Counted from the first letter of the stretch, positions 51,955-61,443 are shown. The stretch is DNA of 64,000 nucleotides from UMGS172 sp045587185 (GCA_045587185.1 JAZNBS010000039.1:58122-122121), one strand, 5' to 3'. Notes: generated by a model from the sequence alone, not told the origin. Made by a program: numbers and translations.

Positions 51955-52172
51955 AATTCCCGATGAAACTTTTGGGAGGGCAACCGACCGATAAGTCTAT
52001 GGGACTCTGGAGAATCCCGTTTTTTTGGGTGCCGAAGGTGCAAGGAAGTTGAAACTTCTGAATCTCTCAGGCAAAAGGATAGAGTCAGATATACTTTAAA
52101 TTATGAGTATAATATAATGATTTTTTACTTTTCTTCAAGTCACCGCTTCGGGTGGCTTTTATTTTTTATTTT
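51955..52172 (+). ncRNA. Glycine riboswitch (one clear aptamer) with terminator platform
   Basis: The aptamer lies at 52003-52086. P1 is closed by GACTCT and AGAGTC, with the conserved TGGAGAAT, GGGTGCCGAAGGTGCAAGG and AATCTCTCAGGCAAAAGGA of gcvT-type glycine aptamers. The 50 bases before it (CCC...GGGAGGGCAACCGACCG) fold weakly and may be a reduced partner ('ghost') aptamer. Downstream, AAGTCACC pairs with GGTGGCTT (52137-52158), followed by TTATTTTTTATTTTTT, an intrinsic terminator. It controls the AGCS symporter gene; whether glycine turns it on or off is not readable by eye. Confidence 0.93.
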
Positions 52173-52189
52173 TTCAGGAGGATTAGGTT

Positions 52190-53644
52190 ATGACTAAATT
52201 TCTCGACAAACTGTATGATTGGGTTTGTACCGCAAACAGTTACGCTGCCGACTACATTTTGGTAATACTCCTTATAGGAACAGGCGTGTTCTTCACATTT
52301 AAGACACGTTTCGTTCAGGTCCGTTGTTTCGGCGAGGGCATGAAAAAGGTTTTCGGCAATCTTTCACTTAAAGGCGGGAAACAGAATGGCGGCCTTTCTT
52401 CATTCCAGGCTTTGGCAACCGCTATTGCTGCACAGGTTGGTACCGGTAATATCGTCGGCGCTTGCGGCGCTATCCTTTTGGGCGGCCCCGGTGCAATTTT
52501 CTGGATGTGGGTCATTGCTTTCTTCGGTATGGCCACAATATATGCTGAAGCAGTCCTTGCCCAGAAGACCCGCGAGGTTGACGCAAACGGCAATGTTGCG
52601 GGCGGTCCCGTTTACTACATCCGTAAGGCTTTCAAAGGCGGATTCGGTAAATTCCTTGCAGGTTTCTTCGCAGTGGCAACCGTTTTGGCTCTTGGTTTTA
52701 TGGGCGCAATGGTTCAGTCCAACTCTATCGGCGAGTCGGTAAATACCGCAACCGGTATTCAGCCTTGGATTGTCGGTATCGTTGTTGTTGTTATTGCCGC
52801 CGCAATTTTCCTAGGCGGAGTAACCCGCATCGCATCGGTTACCGAAAAAATAGTTCCCACAATGGCTTTGATTTACATAGTGGGTGGACTTGTTATTATC
52901 GGCATTCGTGCAAAATATATCCCCGAAACCTTTGGTATGATTTTCAAATATGCATTTAATCCTGCCGCAATTATGGGTGGCGGTATCGGTGCCGCTTTGA
53001 AATCGGCTATCAGTCAGGGTGCTAAACGTGGACTTTTCTCCAACGAAGCAGGTATGGGTTCAACCCCTCATGCACACGCTCTTGCAAAAGTTGACAAACC
53101 CCACGACCAAGGCGTTGTTGCAATGATTGGTGTATTTATCGACACCCTTATCGTTCTTACTATGACTGCTTTGGTTGTAATCTCCTGCCTGTATGCAGGC
53201 AACGGTCCCCTCGCTTCTGTTGATAGCACCGCTGACGCAGTTGCCAGCGGAATGGCCAAAACCAATATGGCTCAAAATGCCGTCGGTCTTGCGTTACAAA
53301 GTTTCATGGGCGCAGATATTGCCGCTAAGATTGGTGCTATCTTCATTGCAATCTGTCTGTTCTTCTTTGCGTTCTCCACCATCCTTGGTTGGAACCTGTT
53401 CGGTAAAATCAACTTTGAATATCTCTTTGGCAAAAAGTCGGTTATCGTTTACTCTGTTATTTCCCTTGTGTTCGTTTTCCTTGGCTCTTGCCTCAAAAAT
53501 GACCTTGTTTGGGAATTGACCGACTTCTTCAACTACCTTATGGTAATCCCCAATGTTATTGCTTTGTTTGCCCTTTCCAAACTTGTTAGTGACGAGTCGA
53601 AAGAGACCGCCGCTTTGAAAAAAGCCGCCAAGGCCAATAATTAA
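52190..53644 (+). CDS. Sodium:alanine/glycine symporter (AGCS family)
   Basis: A 484-residue Na+-coupled importer with about 11 helices. AGCS hallmarks are SSFQALATAIAAQVGTGNIVGACGAILLGGPGAIFWMWVIAFFGMATIYAEAVLAQ (about 65-120) and SQGAKRGLFSNEAGMGSTPHAHALAKVDKPHDQG near 270-303. The charged C-terminus SDESKETAALKKAAKANN is cytoplasmic. The glycine riboswitch directly upstream makes glycine the likely substrate. It has an AGGAGG site and a strong terminator behind it, so it is monocistronic. Confidence 0.96.
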   Translation: MTKFLDKLYDWVCTANSYAADYILVILLIGTGVFFTFKTRFVQVRCFGEGMKKVFGNLSLKGGKQNGGLSSFQALATAIAAQVGTGNIVGACGAILLGGPGAIFWMWVIAFFGMATIYAEAVLAQKTREVDANGNVAGGPVYYIRKAFKGGFGKFLAGFFAVATVLALGFMGAMVQSNSIGESVNTATGIQPWIVGIVVVVIAAAIFLGGVTRIASVTEKIVPTMALIYIVGGLVIIGIRAKYIPETFGMIFKYAFNPAAIMGGGIGAALKSAISQGAKRGLFSNEAGMGSTPHAHALAKVDKPHDQGVVAMIGVFIDTLIVLTMTALVVISCLYAGNGPLASVDSTADAVASGMAKTNMAQNAVGLALQSFMGADIAAKIGAIFIAICLFFFAFSTILGWNLFGKINFEYLFGKKSVIVYSVISLVFVFLGSCLKNDLVWELTDFFNYLMVIPNVIALFALSKLVSDESKETAALKKAAKANN

Positions 53645-53672
53645 TCGCAAGTAAATTCATCTAAAGATAAAG

Positions 53673-53706
53673 CGGAGTGAACATGATGTTCACTCCGTTT
53701 TGTTTT
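53673..53706 (+). terminator. Terminator after the AGCS gene
   Basis: CGGAGTGAAC pairs with GTTCACTCCG around a 5-base loop, followed by TTTTGTTTTG. Confidence 0.92.
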
Positions 53707-53762
53707 GTCAGAAATTCGACTTTATTTGATTTCGTTCTCTGAAAATTGTATTTTTCAAAATA

Positions 53763-56159
53763 TTAACTTCTTAAAGTTGCGCCGACGGCATCTAATCTTT
53801 TTATAATCTTATTGACGGCGCGGTCAATAACCTCATCTGTAAGGGTCGACTCAGCGGAACGAAGTGTTACGCTGAATGCAACGCTCTTCTTGCCCTCGGC
53901 AATCTGTGAGCCCTGATAAACATCGAACAGTTTTATCTCCTCACAGAGTTTGCCTGCACCCTCGCGGATGGCGGTTTCAAGTGTGCCGACTGGCGTATCG
54001 GCATCGCAAACAAGTGCAAAATCACGCTCAACTGCGGGGAATTTGGGAAGAGGTTTGTAGACCGTTTTGGCCTTTTCCAATCCATAAAGGACATCGGCTT
54101 TAATTTCGGCAATAAACACCTTGCCGTCAATACCGTAAGTTTCGGTCACCTTGGGATGTACCTCGCCAAAGGTTGCAACTTCCTTACCAGCAACGCTCAT
54201 AACGGCACTGCGACCGGGGTGGAGATAATTTTCACAAGACCTTTCGTAATTCGGCATTGCATCACTGAACAGTGCAACAACGGCCTCAACAATGCCTTTA
54301 AGAGTGAAGAAATCCTCGCCCTCGCCGTAAATTCCAAGGCAAAGCGCAGGAACTTCATCGGGTTGTTCGGTCACGGGCAGTGATTTTGCAACAAAAATCT
54401 TACTTAACTCAAACAATCTGGCACAGGGCACCTTGCGGTTATAGTTGGTAGCAAGTACCGTCATCATACTTGTAACCAACTGAGTACGCATTGTGGAATA
54501 TTCATCGCCCAAAGGATTGAGAATGGTAACGGCGTCCCTACGGGAGTCATCTACGTTTAGATTTAGAGTGTCAATAGCCTTTGAGCCAATGAAAGAATAG
54601 GTTGCAATCTCGTTGAACGCATTAGCAATAAGGGTATCCTTAATCTTGTCGGAGTTGATGCGTTCAGGCAATTTGCGACCGCGGATAATGGCACCTGTCA
54701 TAGTGCTTCCCTTAATGTGATCATAGCCGTAGATTCGCATAACCTCTTCGGCGATATCGGCTCTGCCCTCAACGTCATCACGGAAGGACGGTACAAGACA
54801 GTTCAGAACACCGTCTGAAAGGGTGGTTTTAATTTGCAGTGAGTTGAGGATTTCAACCATTCTTTCGGCAAGAATGTCGATACCCAAGAGTGCTACAACA
54901 TCAGCAACTTTAACATTCAATTCGCGAGCGGCGGGCAGTCCTGCGTTGCAATCAACATTGCCGTCAACAACCTCACCTGCACCGAGTTCTTGAACCAACT
55001 GCAGACAACGGTTCATTGCATACTCAACCGTTATAATATCAACACCGCGTTCAAAACGACCGCTGGCTTCGGTACGCATACCGAGTTTACGGGCAGTTTT
55101 TCTGACACTGTCACGGCGGAACTTGGCGCACTCAAAGAAAATCTCGGTGGTGTCGTCCTTTATTTCGGAATCAATACCGCCCATAACACCTGCGATACAG
55201 GAAGGCTCTTTACCGTCGGCAATTACCAACATATCAGAGGTCAAGGTATGCTCCTTGCCGTCGAGGGTGGTGATCTGCTCGCCCTCAACAGCATTGCGGA
55301 CTATGATTTTGCGGTCCTTAACATCACGAAGGTCAAAAGCATGCATCGGCATACCTGTTTCAAGCATTACAAAATTGGTAATGTCAACAATATTGCTGAT
55401 GGGACGCATACCTGCAGCGAGCAAACATTTTTTCATCCATGCGGGCGACTCAGCAATTTTTACATTTTTGATTACTCTGCCGTAATATCTTGGGCAAAGG
55501 TCGAAATTTTTAACCTCAACATTGATATAATCCGCAATGTTTTCGCCTACCGTCTTGAATGTCGGTTTAGGCTCGTTAAAGGGCTTGCCCAGAACAACGG
55601 CAGCCTCACGTGCTATACCCAAAACACTCTGACAGTCAGGGCGGTTTGCAGTGATTTTGAAGTCTATAATATAGTCATTCAGTCCCAAAACCTCACGCAT
55701 ATCGGTGCCGGGTGCACCTGCATCACTTTTCAAAATCATAATACCGTAAACTCCGGCGCCGGCATAGTCGTCCTCGGTTACACAAAGTTCTTCACCCGAG
55801 CAGAGCATACCGTTAGAAGGCACTCCGCGAAGTTTCCCCTTTTTGATGTGCATACCGTTTGGCAGGTCGGAATCATGCAATGCGGCAGGAACAAGGTCTC
55901 CCTCATTGACGTTCTGTGCACCTGTGACAATCTGAACATCCTCTTCTAAACCGCAATCAACCTGACAGATAAACATATGGTCAGAATCGGGGTGGCGTTC
56001 CATCTTGGTAACCTTACCGACCACAACATTTCGCATAGACTTGGAAAGGTCGATCATCTCTTCAACCTCAAAGCCTGCCATAACCATTTTGTCGCAAAGT
56101 TCCCCAACAGGAACGTCTATATCAACATAATTTTTAAGCCAACTTAAACTTACTTTCAT
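53763..56159 (-). CDS. pheT: Phenylalanyl-tRNA synthetase beta subunit
   Basis: The 798-residue beta chain of the alpha2-beta2 PheRS. The N-terminal tRNA-binding (EMAP-like) domain is at about 40-150 (VVVGKVTKMERHPDSDHMFICQVDCG). The B3/B4 editing domain follows (FKITANRPDCQSVLGIAREAAVVLGKPF...YYGRVI), then the B5 domain and the catalytic-like core (RTEASGRFERGVD, GDEYSTMRTQLVTSMM). The C-terminal FDX-ACB anticodon-binding domain spans about 705-798 (KFPAVERDFALVCD). Its start is 20 bases after pheS; both are controlled by the T-box leader. Confidence 0.97.
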   Translation of the reverse strand: MKVSLSWLKNYVDIDVPVGELCDKMVMAGFEVEEMIDLSKSMRNVVVGKVTKMERHPDSDHMFICQVDCGLEEDVQIVTGAQNVNEGDLVPAALHDSDLPNGMHIKKGKLRGVPSNGMLCSGEELCVTEDDYAGAGVYGIMILKSDAGAPGTDMREVLGLNDYIIDFKITANRPDCQSVLGIAREAAVVLGKPFNEPKPTFKTVGENIADYINVEVKNFDLCPRYYGRVIKNVKIAESPAWMKKCLLAAGMRPISNIVDITNFVMLETGMPMHAFDLRDVKDRKIIVRNAVEGEQITTLDGKEHTLTSDMLVIADGKEPSCIAGVMGGIDSEIKDDTTEIFFECAKFRRDSVRKTARKLGMRTEASGRFERGVDIITVEYAMNRCLQLVQELGAGEVVDGNVDCNAGLPAARELNVKVADVVALLGIDILAERMVEILNSLQIKTTLSDGVLNCLVPSFRDDVEGRADIAEEVMRIYGYDHIKGSTMTGAIIRGRKLPERINSDKIKDTLIANAFNEIATYSFIGSKAIDTLNLNVDDSRRDAVTILNPLGDEYSTMRTQLVTSMMTVLATNYNRKVPCARLFELSKIFVAKSLPVTEQPDEVPALCLGIYGEGEDFFTLKGIVEAVVALFSDAMPNYERSCENYLHPGRSAVMSVAGKEVATFGEVHPKVTETYGIDGKVFIAEIKADVLYGLEKAKTVYKPLPKFPAVERDFALVCDADTPVGTLETAIREGAGKLCEEIKLFDVYQGSQIAEGKKSVAFSVTLRSAESTLTDEVIDRAVNKIIKRLDAVGATLRS

Positions 56160-56179
56160 TTTAATTCACCTTGCCTTTC

Positions 56180-57199
56180 TTAAAACTGCTTGAGGAAACG
56201 AAGGTCGTTTTCAAACAAAAGGCGGATATCGCTTATCTTATAACGTGTGGTGGTCAAACGGTCAAGACCGATACCGAAAGCAAAACCCGAATATTCCTCG
56301 GGGTCGATACCACAGGCCTTGAGGACTCTTGGGTGAACCATGCCTGCGCCCAAAATCTCAATCCAACCGCTTCCCTTACATACACGGCAACCCTTACCGC
56401 GACATTCAGAACAGGTGACATCAACCTCAACCGAAGGCTCGGTGAACGGGAAGAACGATGGGCGGAACTTAACCTCGGTCTCCTTACCGTAAATTTCGTG
56501 GGCAAACTGCTCCAAAACGCCTTTAAGGTCACACATTGTGATATTTTTATCAACGACAAGACCCTCAATCTGATGGAAAACAGGCGAATGGGTTGCGTCA
56601 ACCTCATCTGCGCGGTAAACACGTCCCGGGCAGATAATCTTAATCGGCGGCTTGCGGTTTTCCATGGTTCTTATCTGTGCGGCAGAGGTCTGTGTTCTCA
56701 ACAACAAATTCTCGGCAAGATAGAATGTGTCCTGCATATCGCGTGCGGGGTGGTCCTGAGGCACGTTTAAAGCCTCAAAGTTGTAGTGGTCGGTCTCAAC
56801 CTCGGGACCGTCAACAACATCAAATCCCATTGACTGAAAAATATCAATCATATCATTGAGAACAACGTTCAACGGATGCAATCCGCCCTTTTTGGCAGGT
56901 GTGGACGGCATCGTAATATCCAAGGTTTCTTCTTTGAGTTTCTGGTCTGCCGCTTTGGCTTTAAAATCGGCAAACGCGTTGTTAATAGCCTCTTCCAACT
57001 CGGCCTTGGCCTTATTTACCATCTGACCCATAATTGGGCGCTCTTCGGGGGAAAGACCTCCCATCTGCTTGAGAATTGCGGTCAGTTCGCCCTTTTTGCC
57101 AAGGTACTTGACACGCACCTCGTCGATAGCCTTTTCGTCAGTGGCGGCTGCCACGGCGGTAAGAGCCTCCGACTTTAAGAGTTCGAGTTTCTCTTTCAT
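56180..57199 (-). CDS. pheS: Phenylalanyl-tRNA synthetase alpha subunit
   Basis: The 339-residue catalytic alpha chain of PheRS. An N-terminal coiled coil (about 1-85) is followed by the class II core: motif 1 GFDVVDGPEVETDHYNFEALNVPQDHPARDMQDTFYL, motif 2 RVYRADEVDATHSPVFHQIEG, and motif 3 GFAFGIGLDRLTTTRY near the C-terminus. The loop CSECRGKGCRVCKGSGW with four Cys resembles a metal-binding insert common in clostridial PheS. The ATG at 57199 follows AGGAGG by 8 bases; the longer frame to 57325 runs into the T-box. Confidence 0.97.
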   Translation of the reverse strand: MKEKLELLKSEALTAVAAATDEKAIDEVRVKYLGKKGELTAILKQMGGLSPEERPIMGQMVNKAKAELEEAINNAFADFKAKAADQKLKEETLDITMPSTPAKKGGLHPLNVVLNDMIDIFQSMGFDVVDGPEVETDHYNFEALNVPQDHPARDMQDTFYLAENLLLRTQTSAAQIRTMENRKPPIKIICPGRVYRADEVDATHSPVFHQIEGLVVDKNITMCDLKGVLEQFAHEIYGKETEVKFRPSFFPFTEPSVEVDVTCSECRGKGCRVCKGSGWIEILGAGMVHPRVLKACGIDPEEYSGFAFGIGLDRLTTTRYKISDIRLLFENDLRFLKQF

Positions 57200-57236
57200 T
57201 TTTATTCCTCCTGTATTTAAAAGGTGATGTGCAAAA

Positions 57237-57513
57237 ATAAAAACTCCGTCCCTTATAAAATATGAAAGGGACGAAGTTGTGAAAAACATAACTCCGCGGT
57301 ACCACCCGCATTTTTGCTTGAGCAAACACTCTTTTGACCTGTAACGGTGCCATCCGTCGGCATCTACTTAAAACTTCAACGCCGCCGCTCCGAAGGGAAC
57401 TTCACTGCCGTTTCGGTCGGCACACTTACAGCCAAAGGTGCACCTCTCTGTGGACTTCAAAAACAGTTACTTTACTTCATCATAGCGTTTTGGGAACAAA
57501 TATTTTATTTTCA
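57237..57513 (-). ncRNA. T-box leader of pheST
   Basis: The T-box sequence GGGTGGTACCGCGG (plus 57294-57307) is followed on the minus strand by a terminator: AACTTCGTCCCTT (57266-57278) pairs with AAGGGACGGAGTT (57242-57254), then TTTTTATTTTT. The CCGCGGAGTT segment can pair in the alternative antiterminator. Upstream about 200 bases form stem I and related helices, with the AGAGAGGTG element near 57435-57450. A TTC triplet at 57397-57399 is a candidate Phe specifier, but I could not fold stem I reliably. Uncharged tRNA-Phe would allow read-through. Confidence 0.92.
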
Positions 57514-57519
57514 TCGCTC

Positions 57520-57548
57520 ATTATACACCCGCATTCAATAAAATGCAA
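57520..57548 (-). promoter_or_regulatory. Promoter of pheST T-box transcript
   Basis: On the minus strand, TTGCAT (plus 57543-57548), 17-base spacer, TATAAT (57520-57525). Confidence 0.8.
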
Positions 57549-57587
57549 GTGTTATTTTTATTCGGCTAAAGTGTATGGCGAAAGGTC

Positions 57588-58061
57588 TTAGACGGAAGTC
57601 GATTCAAGTTTATCTAAAAGTGCTTTACACCCCTCAAGAATATCTTTATAGCAGGTCGCGAAATCGCGGCTGTACCACGGGTCGGAAACATCATCCAAAC
57701 GTCCTGCAAAAGACAGCAGTTTATGAACCTTGCCGTCTGGGTCTGACCCAATGATACTTACGAGGTTTCGGATGTTATTTGAATCCATAGCCACTAATAA
57801 ATCATATTTTTCATAGTCGGCACGGGTAATTTGAACCGCTCGTTTACCCGAACAGTCAATTCCGTGTTTTTTAAGTTCCTCACGCACAGGCGGATACACG
57901 GAGTTGCCAATGCCACCCCATATTTCCTCGGTGCTTGTTGCCGAGGACTGTACAATGTATTTATTCTCAATTCCTTTTTTCCTTATAAGGTCTTTAAAAA
58001 TAAACTCAGCCATTGGCGAACGGCAAATATTGCCGTGGCAGACGAACATTATTTTGGTCAC
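57588..58061 (-). CDS. Low-molecular-weight protein tyrosine phosphatase
   Basis: A 157-residue cytoplasmic phosphatase. The P-loop FVCHGNICRSPMAEF (CX5R) is at the N-terminus, and the general-acid Asp is in DVSDPWYSRDF (about 125-135). It probably acts on tyrosine-phosphorylated regulators, or possibly arginine phosphate as YwlE does; I see no decisive residue. Start GTG at 58061 lies 9 bases after AAAGG and gives VTKIMFVCHGN, matching family N-termini. ATG at 58078 is the alternative, and the longer frame to 58115 is unlikely. Confidence 0.92.
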   Translation of the reverse strand: MTKIMFVCHGNICRSPMAEFIFKDLIRKKGIENKYIVQSSATSTEEIWGGIGNSVYPPVREELKKHGIDCSGKRAVQITRADYEKYDLLVAMDSNNIRNLVSIIGSDPDGKVHKLLSFAGRLDDVSDPWYSRDFATCYKDILEGCKALLDKLESTSV

Positions 58062-58146
58062 ACATTTCACCCTTTCATCCATAGGTGCGAATCGTGCTCG
58101 CCCACTGGCATTCACAGACCGCCACTACATTATTAATGTATTATAA

Positions 58147-58461
58147 TTATAACAAGTGATTTAACACTAACTCAACAGCCACTACGGAAACACAGGATGA
58201 GAGAGCGACAACAAAAAGATTTCCGCTTGCATATGCCGTTACAACACCCACAACAAACGCGGCGATGCCAGACCATATACTACCCGTGGCTTCTATGACG
58301 GCAGGAAAAGTCATAACCGCCAGTGTAACATACGGAACATAGTACAAAAACGAACTGATAAATCGGCTTTTTATCGGTTTTCTGATTAAGGTCAACGGCA
58401 AAACTCGGATAGCATAGGTGACTATGAAAGATACAAGTATGTAGATTATTGCTTTACTCAT
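58147..58461 (-). CDS. azlD: AzlD-like branched-chain amino acid exporter subunit
   Basis: A 104-residue protein with about three to four TM helices: IIYILVSFIVTYAIRVLPLTLIRKPIKSRFISSFLYYVPYVTLAVMTFPAV. It is the small partner of AzlC; AzlCD exports branched-chain amino acids and analogues such as azaleucine. ATG 58461 has GGGGAGG upstream and lies 8 bases inside the azlC end, so the two are coupled. Confidence 0.92.
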   Translation of the reverse strand: MSKAIIYILVSFIVTYAIRVLPLTLIRKPIKSRFISSFLYYVPYVTLAVMTFPAVIEATGSIWSGIAAFVVGVVTAYASGNLFVVALSSCVSVVAVELVLNHLL

Positions 58462-59173
58462 TGCACTGTTCCTCCCCATCCTTAATTGGGAACAGCAATG
58501 CCGCAACAGCCGAGATAACCACCGTCAGAACTATTATCACGGTTCCGTTTGGAATGCCCTTCATAAAAGGAACACCTGTTGAGAGAAAACTCAAAAGGAA
58601 CGAAACGGCAATTACCCCCATGACGACAAGGTTTTTTCGCGCTTCGGGGATTATGACCGCCAAGAACATTCCGTAAAGACTGACACTTAAAGCACTGACG
58701 GCAAGTGTGGGCAAAATACTGCCCACCGCAACACCCAGAGCCGTACCCAACGACCAACAAGGCATAGCCACCGCCATCATACCGAAGTAGTACCAATGAC
58801 TAACCTTGTCATGTCGGGCAATGGAAGCCCCGAACATCTCGTCCGTAACGGCAATACCTATAACCATTCGTTGAGGGAGCCTCGTTTCGGGAGATAATTT
58901 CTGACTCAAGGCGCAAGACATAAGCAGGTATCTTGCGTTGGCAACCGCCGACATAACGGCCACCTCGATAAAGCCTGCGCCCGTGCCGATAAGGGTGAAA
59001 AGGGCGTATTCGCCTGCCGAAGCATTTAGCAAAAGGCTGGCTAAAGCGGCTTGCAATGCGGTAAGCCCTACGTTTTTGGCCGAGATTCCAAGAGAAAACG
59101 AAACGGCGAAGTACCCCAAACCTATGGGAATACCCATCTTCATTCCGTTTAAAAATGTCAGTTTTTTATCCAT
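58454..59173 (-). CDS. azlC: AzlC family branched-chain amino acid exporter subunit
   Basis: A 239-residue membrane protein: GMKMGIPIGLGYFAVSFSLGISAKNVGLTALQAALASLLLNASAGEYALF at the N-terminus, then NARYLLMSCALSQKL and TDEMFGASIARH, motifs of the AzlC/YgaZ family. It forms the exporter with AzlD, encoded just downstream with an 8-base overlap. There is a GAGGTG site upstream of the ATG. No Lrp-type regulator (azlB) is nearby. Confidence 0.94.
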   Translation of the reverse strand: MDKKLTFLNGMKMGIPIGLGYFAVSFSLGISAKNVGLTALQAALASLLLNASAGEYALFTLIGTGAGFIEVAVMSAVANARYLLMSCALSQKLSPETRLPQRMVIGIAVTDEMFGASIARHDKVSHWYYFGMMAVAMPCWSLGTALGVAVGSILPTLAVSALSVSLYGMFLAVIIPEARKNLVVMGVIAVSFLLSFLSTGVPFMKGIPNGTVIIVLTVVISAVAALLFPIKDGEEQCNE

Positions 59174-59393
59174 AAGGTCACATCACCTCAAATTTCCCCA
59201 AACACATCATCATAAACAATATCCGTGTCATCAACAATCTTCGCGACATAGTATAGCACATATATATCCGATTTACAAGATACATAACAATCTCAATCAA
59301 TGTCAAATTGTCGGTTTGAAACCGATGTTTTTGGGCAAAATATGTTGAAACTGTTAAATTTTTAACCTATGGTAAAATTTTCAGCTTTTTTGC

Positions 59394-59422
59394 TTGACGG
59401 ATTGCAAAAATTCATATATAAT
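59394..59422 (+). promoter_or_regulatory. Promoter of pckG
   Basis: TTGACG (59394-59399), 17-base spacer, TATAAT (59417-59422), about 70 bases before the start. The remainder of the 59174-59491 gap is AT-rich with no other recognisable element. Confidence 0.8.
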
Positions 59423-59491
59423 GTCAGTTGTAGAAATTTGGCTTTTATTCTAAGTCAAGCCCTAAAAATAAACTTTGAATGGAGAATCATC

Positions 59492-61270
59492 ATGACAAAG
59501 AATCCTACAGTTCTTAAGTGGCTGAAAGACATGGAAGAACTCCTTACTCCCGAAAAGGTGGTATGGATTGACGGCTCAGAAGAACAAACCGAAGAGATGA
59601 GAAAACTTGCTTGTGAAACAGGCGAACTCATCAAACTCAATCAGGAGTTACTCCCCGATTGCTATCTGCACAGAACCAAGCAAAACGACGTTGCCCGTGT
59701 TGAGGACAGAACCTTCATCTGCTCCCGTGAGAAAGAGAATGCAGGTCCTACCAACAACTGGTGCGACCCTCAGGAAATGTATAAAAAACTGTACAACATT
59801 GCCCGCGGTTCTTACAAAGGCAAGACTATGTATATCATCCCATTCTCTATGGGTCCCATCGGCTCTCCTCTTGCTAAAATCGGTATTGAGGTAACCGATT
59901 CTGTATACGTTGTACTCAATATGCTTATTATGACCAGAGTAAGTCCCAAGGTTATGGAAGTTCTGGGTGACAGTGATGACTGGGTACGTTGCTTGCACTC
60001 CCGTTGCGATATCGACCCCGAACAGAGATACATCTGCCAGTTCCCTGAGGATAACACCATCATTTCGGTTAACTCCGGTTACGGCGGAAACGTTCTTCTC
60101 GGTAAGAAGTGCTTTGCGCTCCGTATCGCTTCCTATCAGGGTTGGAAAGAAGGCTGGATGGCAGAGCATATGCTCATCCTCGGCCTTGAGAATCCCAAGG
60201 GTGAAGTCAAGTATATTGCCGCTGCATTCCCCTCTGCTTGCGGTAAGACCAACCTTGCTATGCTTATCCCCCCCGAGTATCTCCGCAAAAAGGGCTACAA
60301 GATTTGGACTGTCGGTGATGATATTTCCTGGATGCGCATAGGTCCCGATGGCAGACTTTATGCTATCAACCCCGAGAACGGTTTCTTCGGAGTTGCTCCC
60401 GGTACTAATGAGAAATCCAACTTCAATGCTCTTGCTTCTACCAAGAAGGGCACTATTTTCACCAACGTTGCTCATTGCAAGAATGACAACACTGTCTGGT
60501 GGGAAGGTCTCAACAAAAACCTCCCCGAGAATGCCGACGATTGGACCGGCAAACCTTGGGATCCCGCAAAATTCGACAAGGCAGACAAGTCAACTTGCGC
60601 TGCACACCCCAACTCCCGTTTCACCGCCCCTGCTGAGAACTGTCCTTGCATTTCCGAGGAGTTTGATAAGGGCGCAGGTGTTCCCATTTCGGCTATCGTA
60701 TTCGGCGGCCGCCGTGCTAAGTGCACTCCGCTTGTATACCAGTCTAAGGATTGGGAAAACGGTGTATTCATCGGTTCTGCAATGGCTTCTGAAACCACCG
60801 CTGCTGCTGCAGGCGCGGTCGGCGTAGTCCGTCGCGGTCCTATGGCAATGCTTCCTTTCTGCGGTTATCATATGGCTGATTACTTCCAGCATTGGCTTGA
60901 TATGGGCAAAAAACTTGGCGACAAGGCTCCCAAAATTTTCAACGTCAACTGGTTCCGCACCGATGATGACGGCAACTTCCTCTGGCCCGGCTTTGGCGAT
61001 AATATGAGAGTCCTTAACTGGATTATCGATCGTTGCGAAGGCAAGGCAGACGCTACCGAAACTCCTATCGGTTACGTTCCTAAGCCCGAGGATATTGACC
61101 TTACCGACCTTGATATGGATATGGATACTCTCAAGTCCATCCTTACCGTTGATAAGGATATGTGGGCTAAAGAGTGTGCCGAAATCGAAGAGCATTACAA
61201 GAAGTTCGGTGATAAGTTGCCTGAAGAACTCAGATCTCAACTTAACGCTCTCAAGGCCGCTATCAAGTAA
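59492..61270 (+). CDS. pckG: Phosphoenolpyruvate carboxykinase (GTP)
   Basis: A 592-residue enzyme that interconverts oxaloacetate and PEP with GTP/GDP. The kinase-1a loop with the reactive cysteine is FPSACGKTNLAML (about 250-262). MYIIPFSMGP, EGWMAEHMLILG, and GVPISAIVFGGRRAKCTPLVYQS (about 395-417) are GTP-type hallmarks, and length matches the GTP family rather than the ATP family (about 530). Codon use is strongly biased, as expected for a highly expressed gene. In a fermenter it may run toward oxaloacetate to conserve energy. ATG 59492 follows GGAG. Confidence 0.97.
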   Translation: MTKNPTVLKWLKDMEELLTPEKVVWIDGSEEQTEEMRKLACETGELIKLNQELLPDCYLHRTKQNDVARVEDRTFICSREKENAGPTNNWCDPQEMYKKLYNIARGSYKGKTMYIIPFSMGPIGSPLAKIGIEVTDSVYVVLNMLIMTRVSPKVMEVLGDSDDWVRCLHSRCDIDPEQRYICQFPEDNTIISVNSGYGGNVLLGKKCFALRIASYQGWKEGWMAEHMLILGLENPKGEVKYIAAAFPSACGKTNLAMLIPPEYLRKKGYKIWTVGDDISWMRIGPDGRLYAINPENGFFGVAPGTNEKSNFNALASTKKGTIFTNVAHCKNDNTVWWEGLNKNLPENADDWTGKPWDPAKFDKADKSTCAAHPNSRFTAPAENCPCISEEFDKGAGVPISAIVFGGRRAKCTPLVYQSKDWENGVFIGSAMASETTAAAAGAVGVVRRGPMAMLPFCGYHMADYFQHWLDMGKKLGDKAPKIFNVNWFRTDDDGNFLWPGFGDNMRVLNWIIDRCEGKADATETPIGYVPKPEDIDLTDLDMDMDTLKSILTVDKDMWAKECAEIEEHYKKFGDKLPEELRSQLNALKAAIK

Positions 61271-61289
61271 TCTTATATCGTTCATTGTC

Positions 61290-61320
61290 CGACCCTCTGT
61301 GAAAACGGAGGGTCTTTTTT
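61290..61320 (+). terminator. Terminator after pckG
   Basis: GACCCTC pairs with GAGGGTC, extended by GT/AC pairs around a short loop, followed by TTTTTT. Confidence 0.92.
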
Positions 61321-61443
61321 ATTCTTTTTGTTAAAATACCTTTTGGCTGTTTTGAAAATTATTTTATAAAAAGTGTTGTAATCATTATAAATTTGTTGTA
61401 TAATACTTTGGTAATCAGTGTTTTACAGTTAGAGGTGCGCTTT

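Noticed and set aside
54990..55949. 319-codon open frame on the plus strand inside pheT
   Set aside because: It is the antisense shadow of a well-conserved gene, with no ribosome binding site and an unnatural composition rich in Thr, His and Asn.
59648..60475. 275-codon minus-strand frame inside pckG
   Set aside because: Antisense to a highly expressed conserved gene; no ribosome binding site or family motif.
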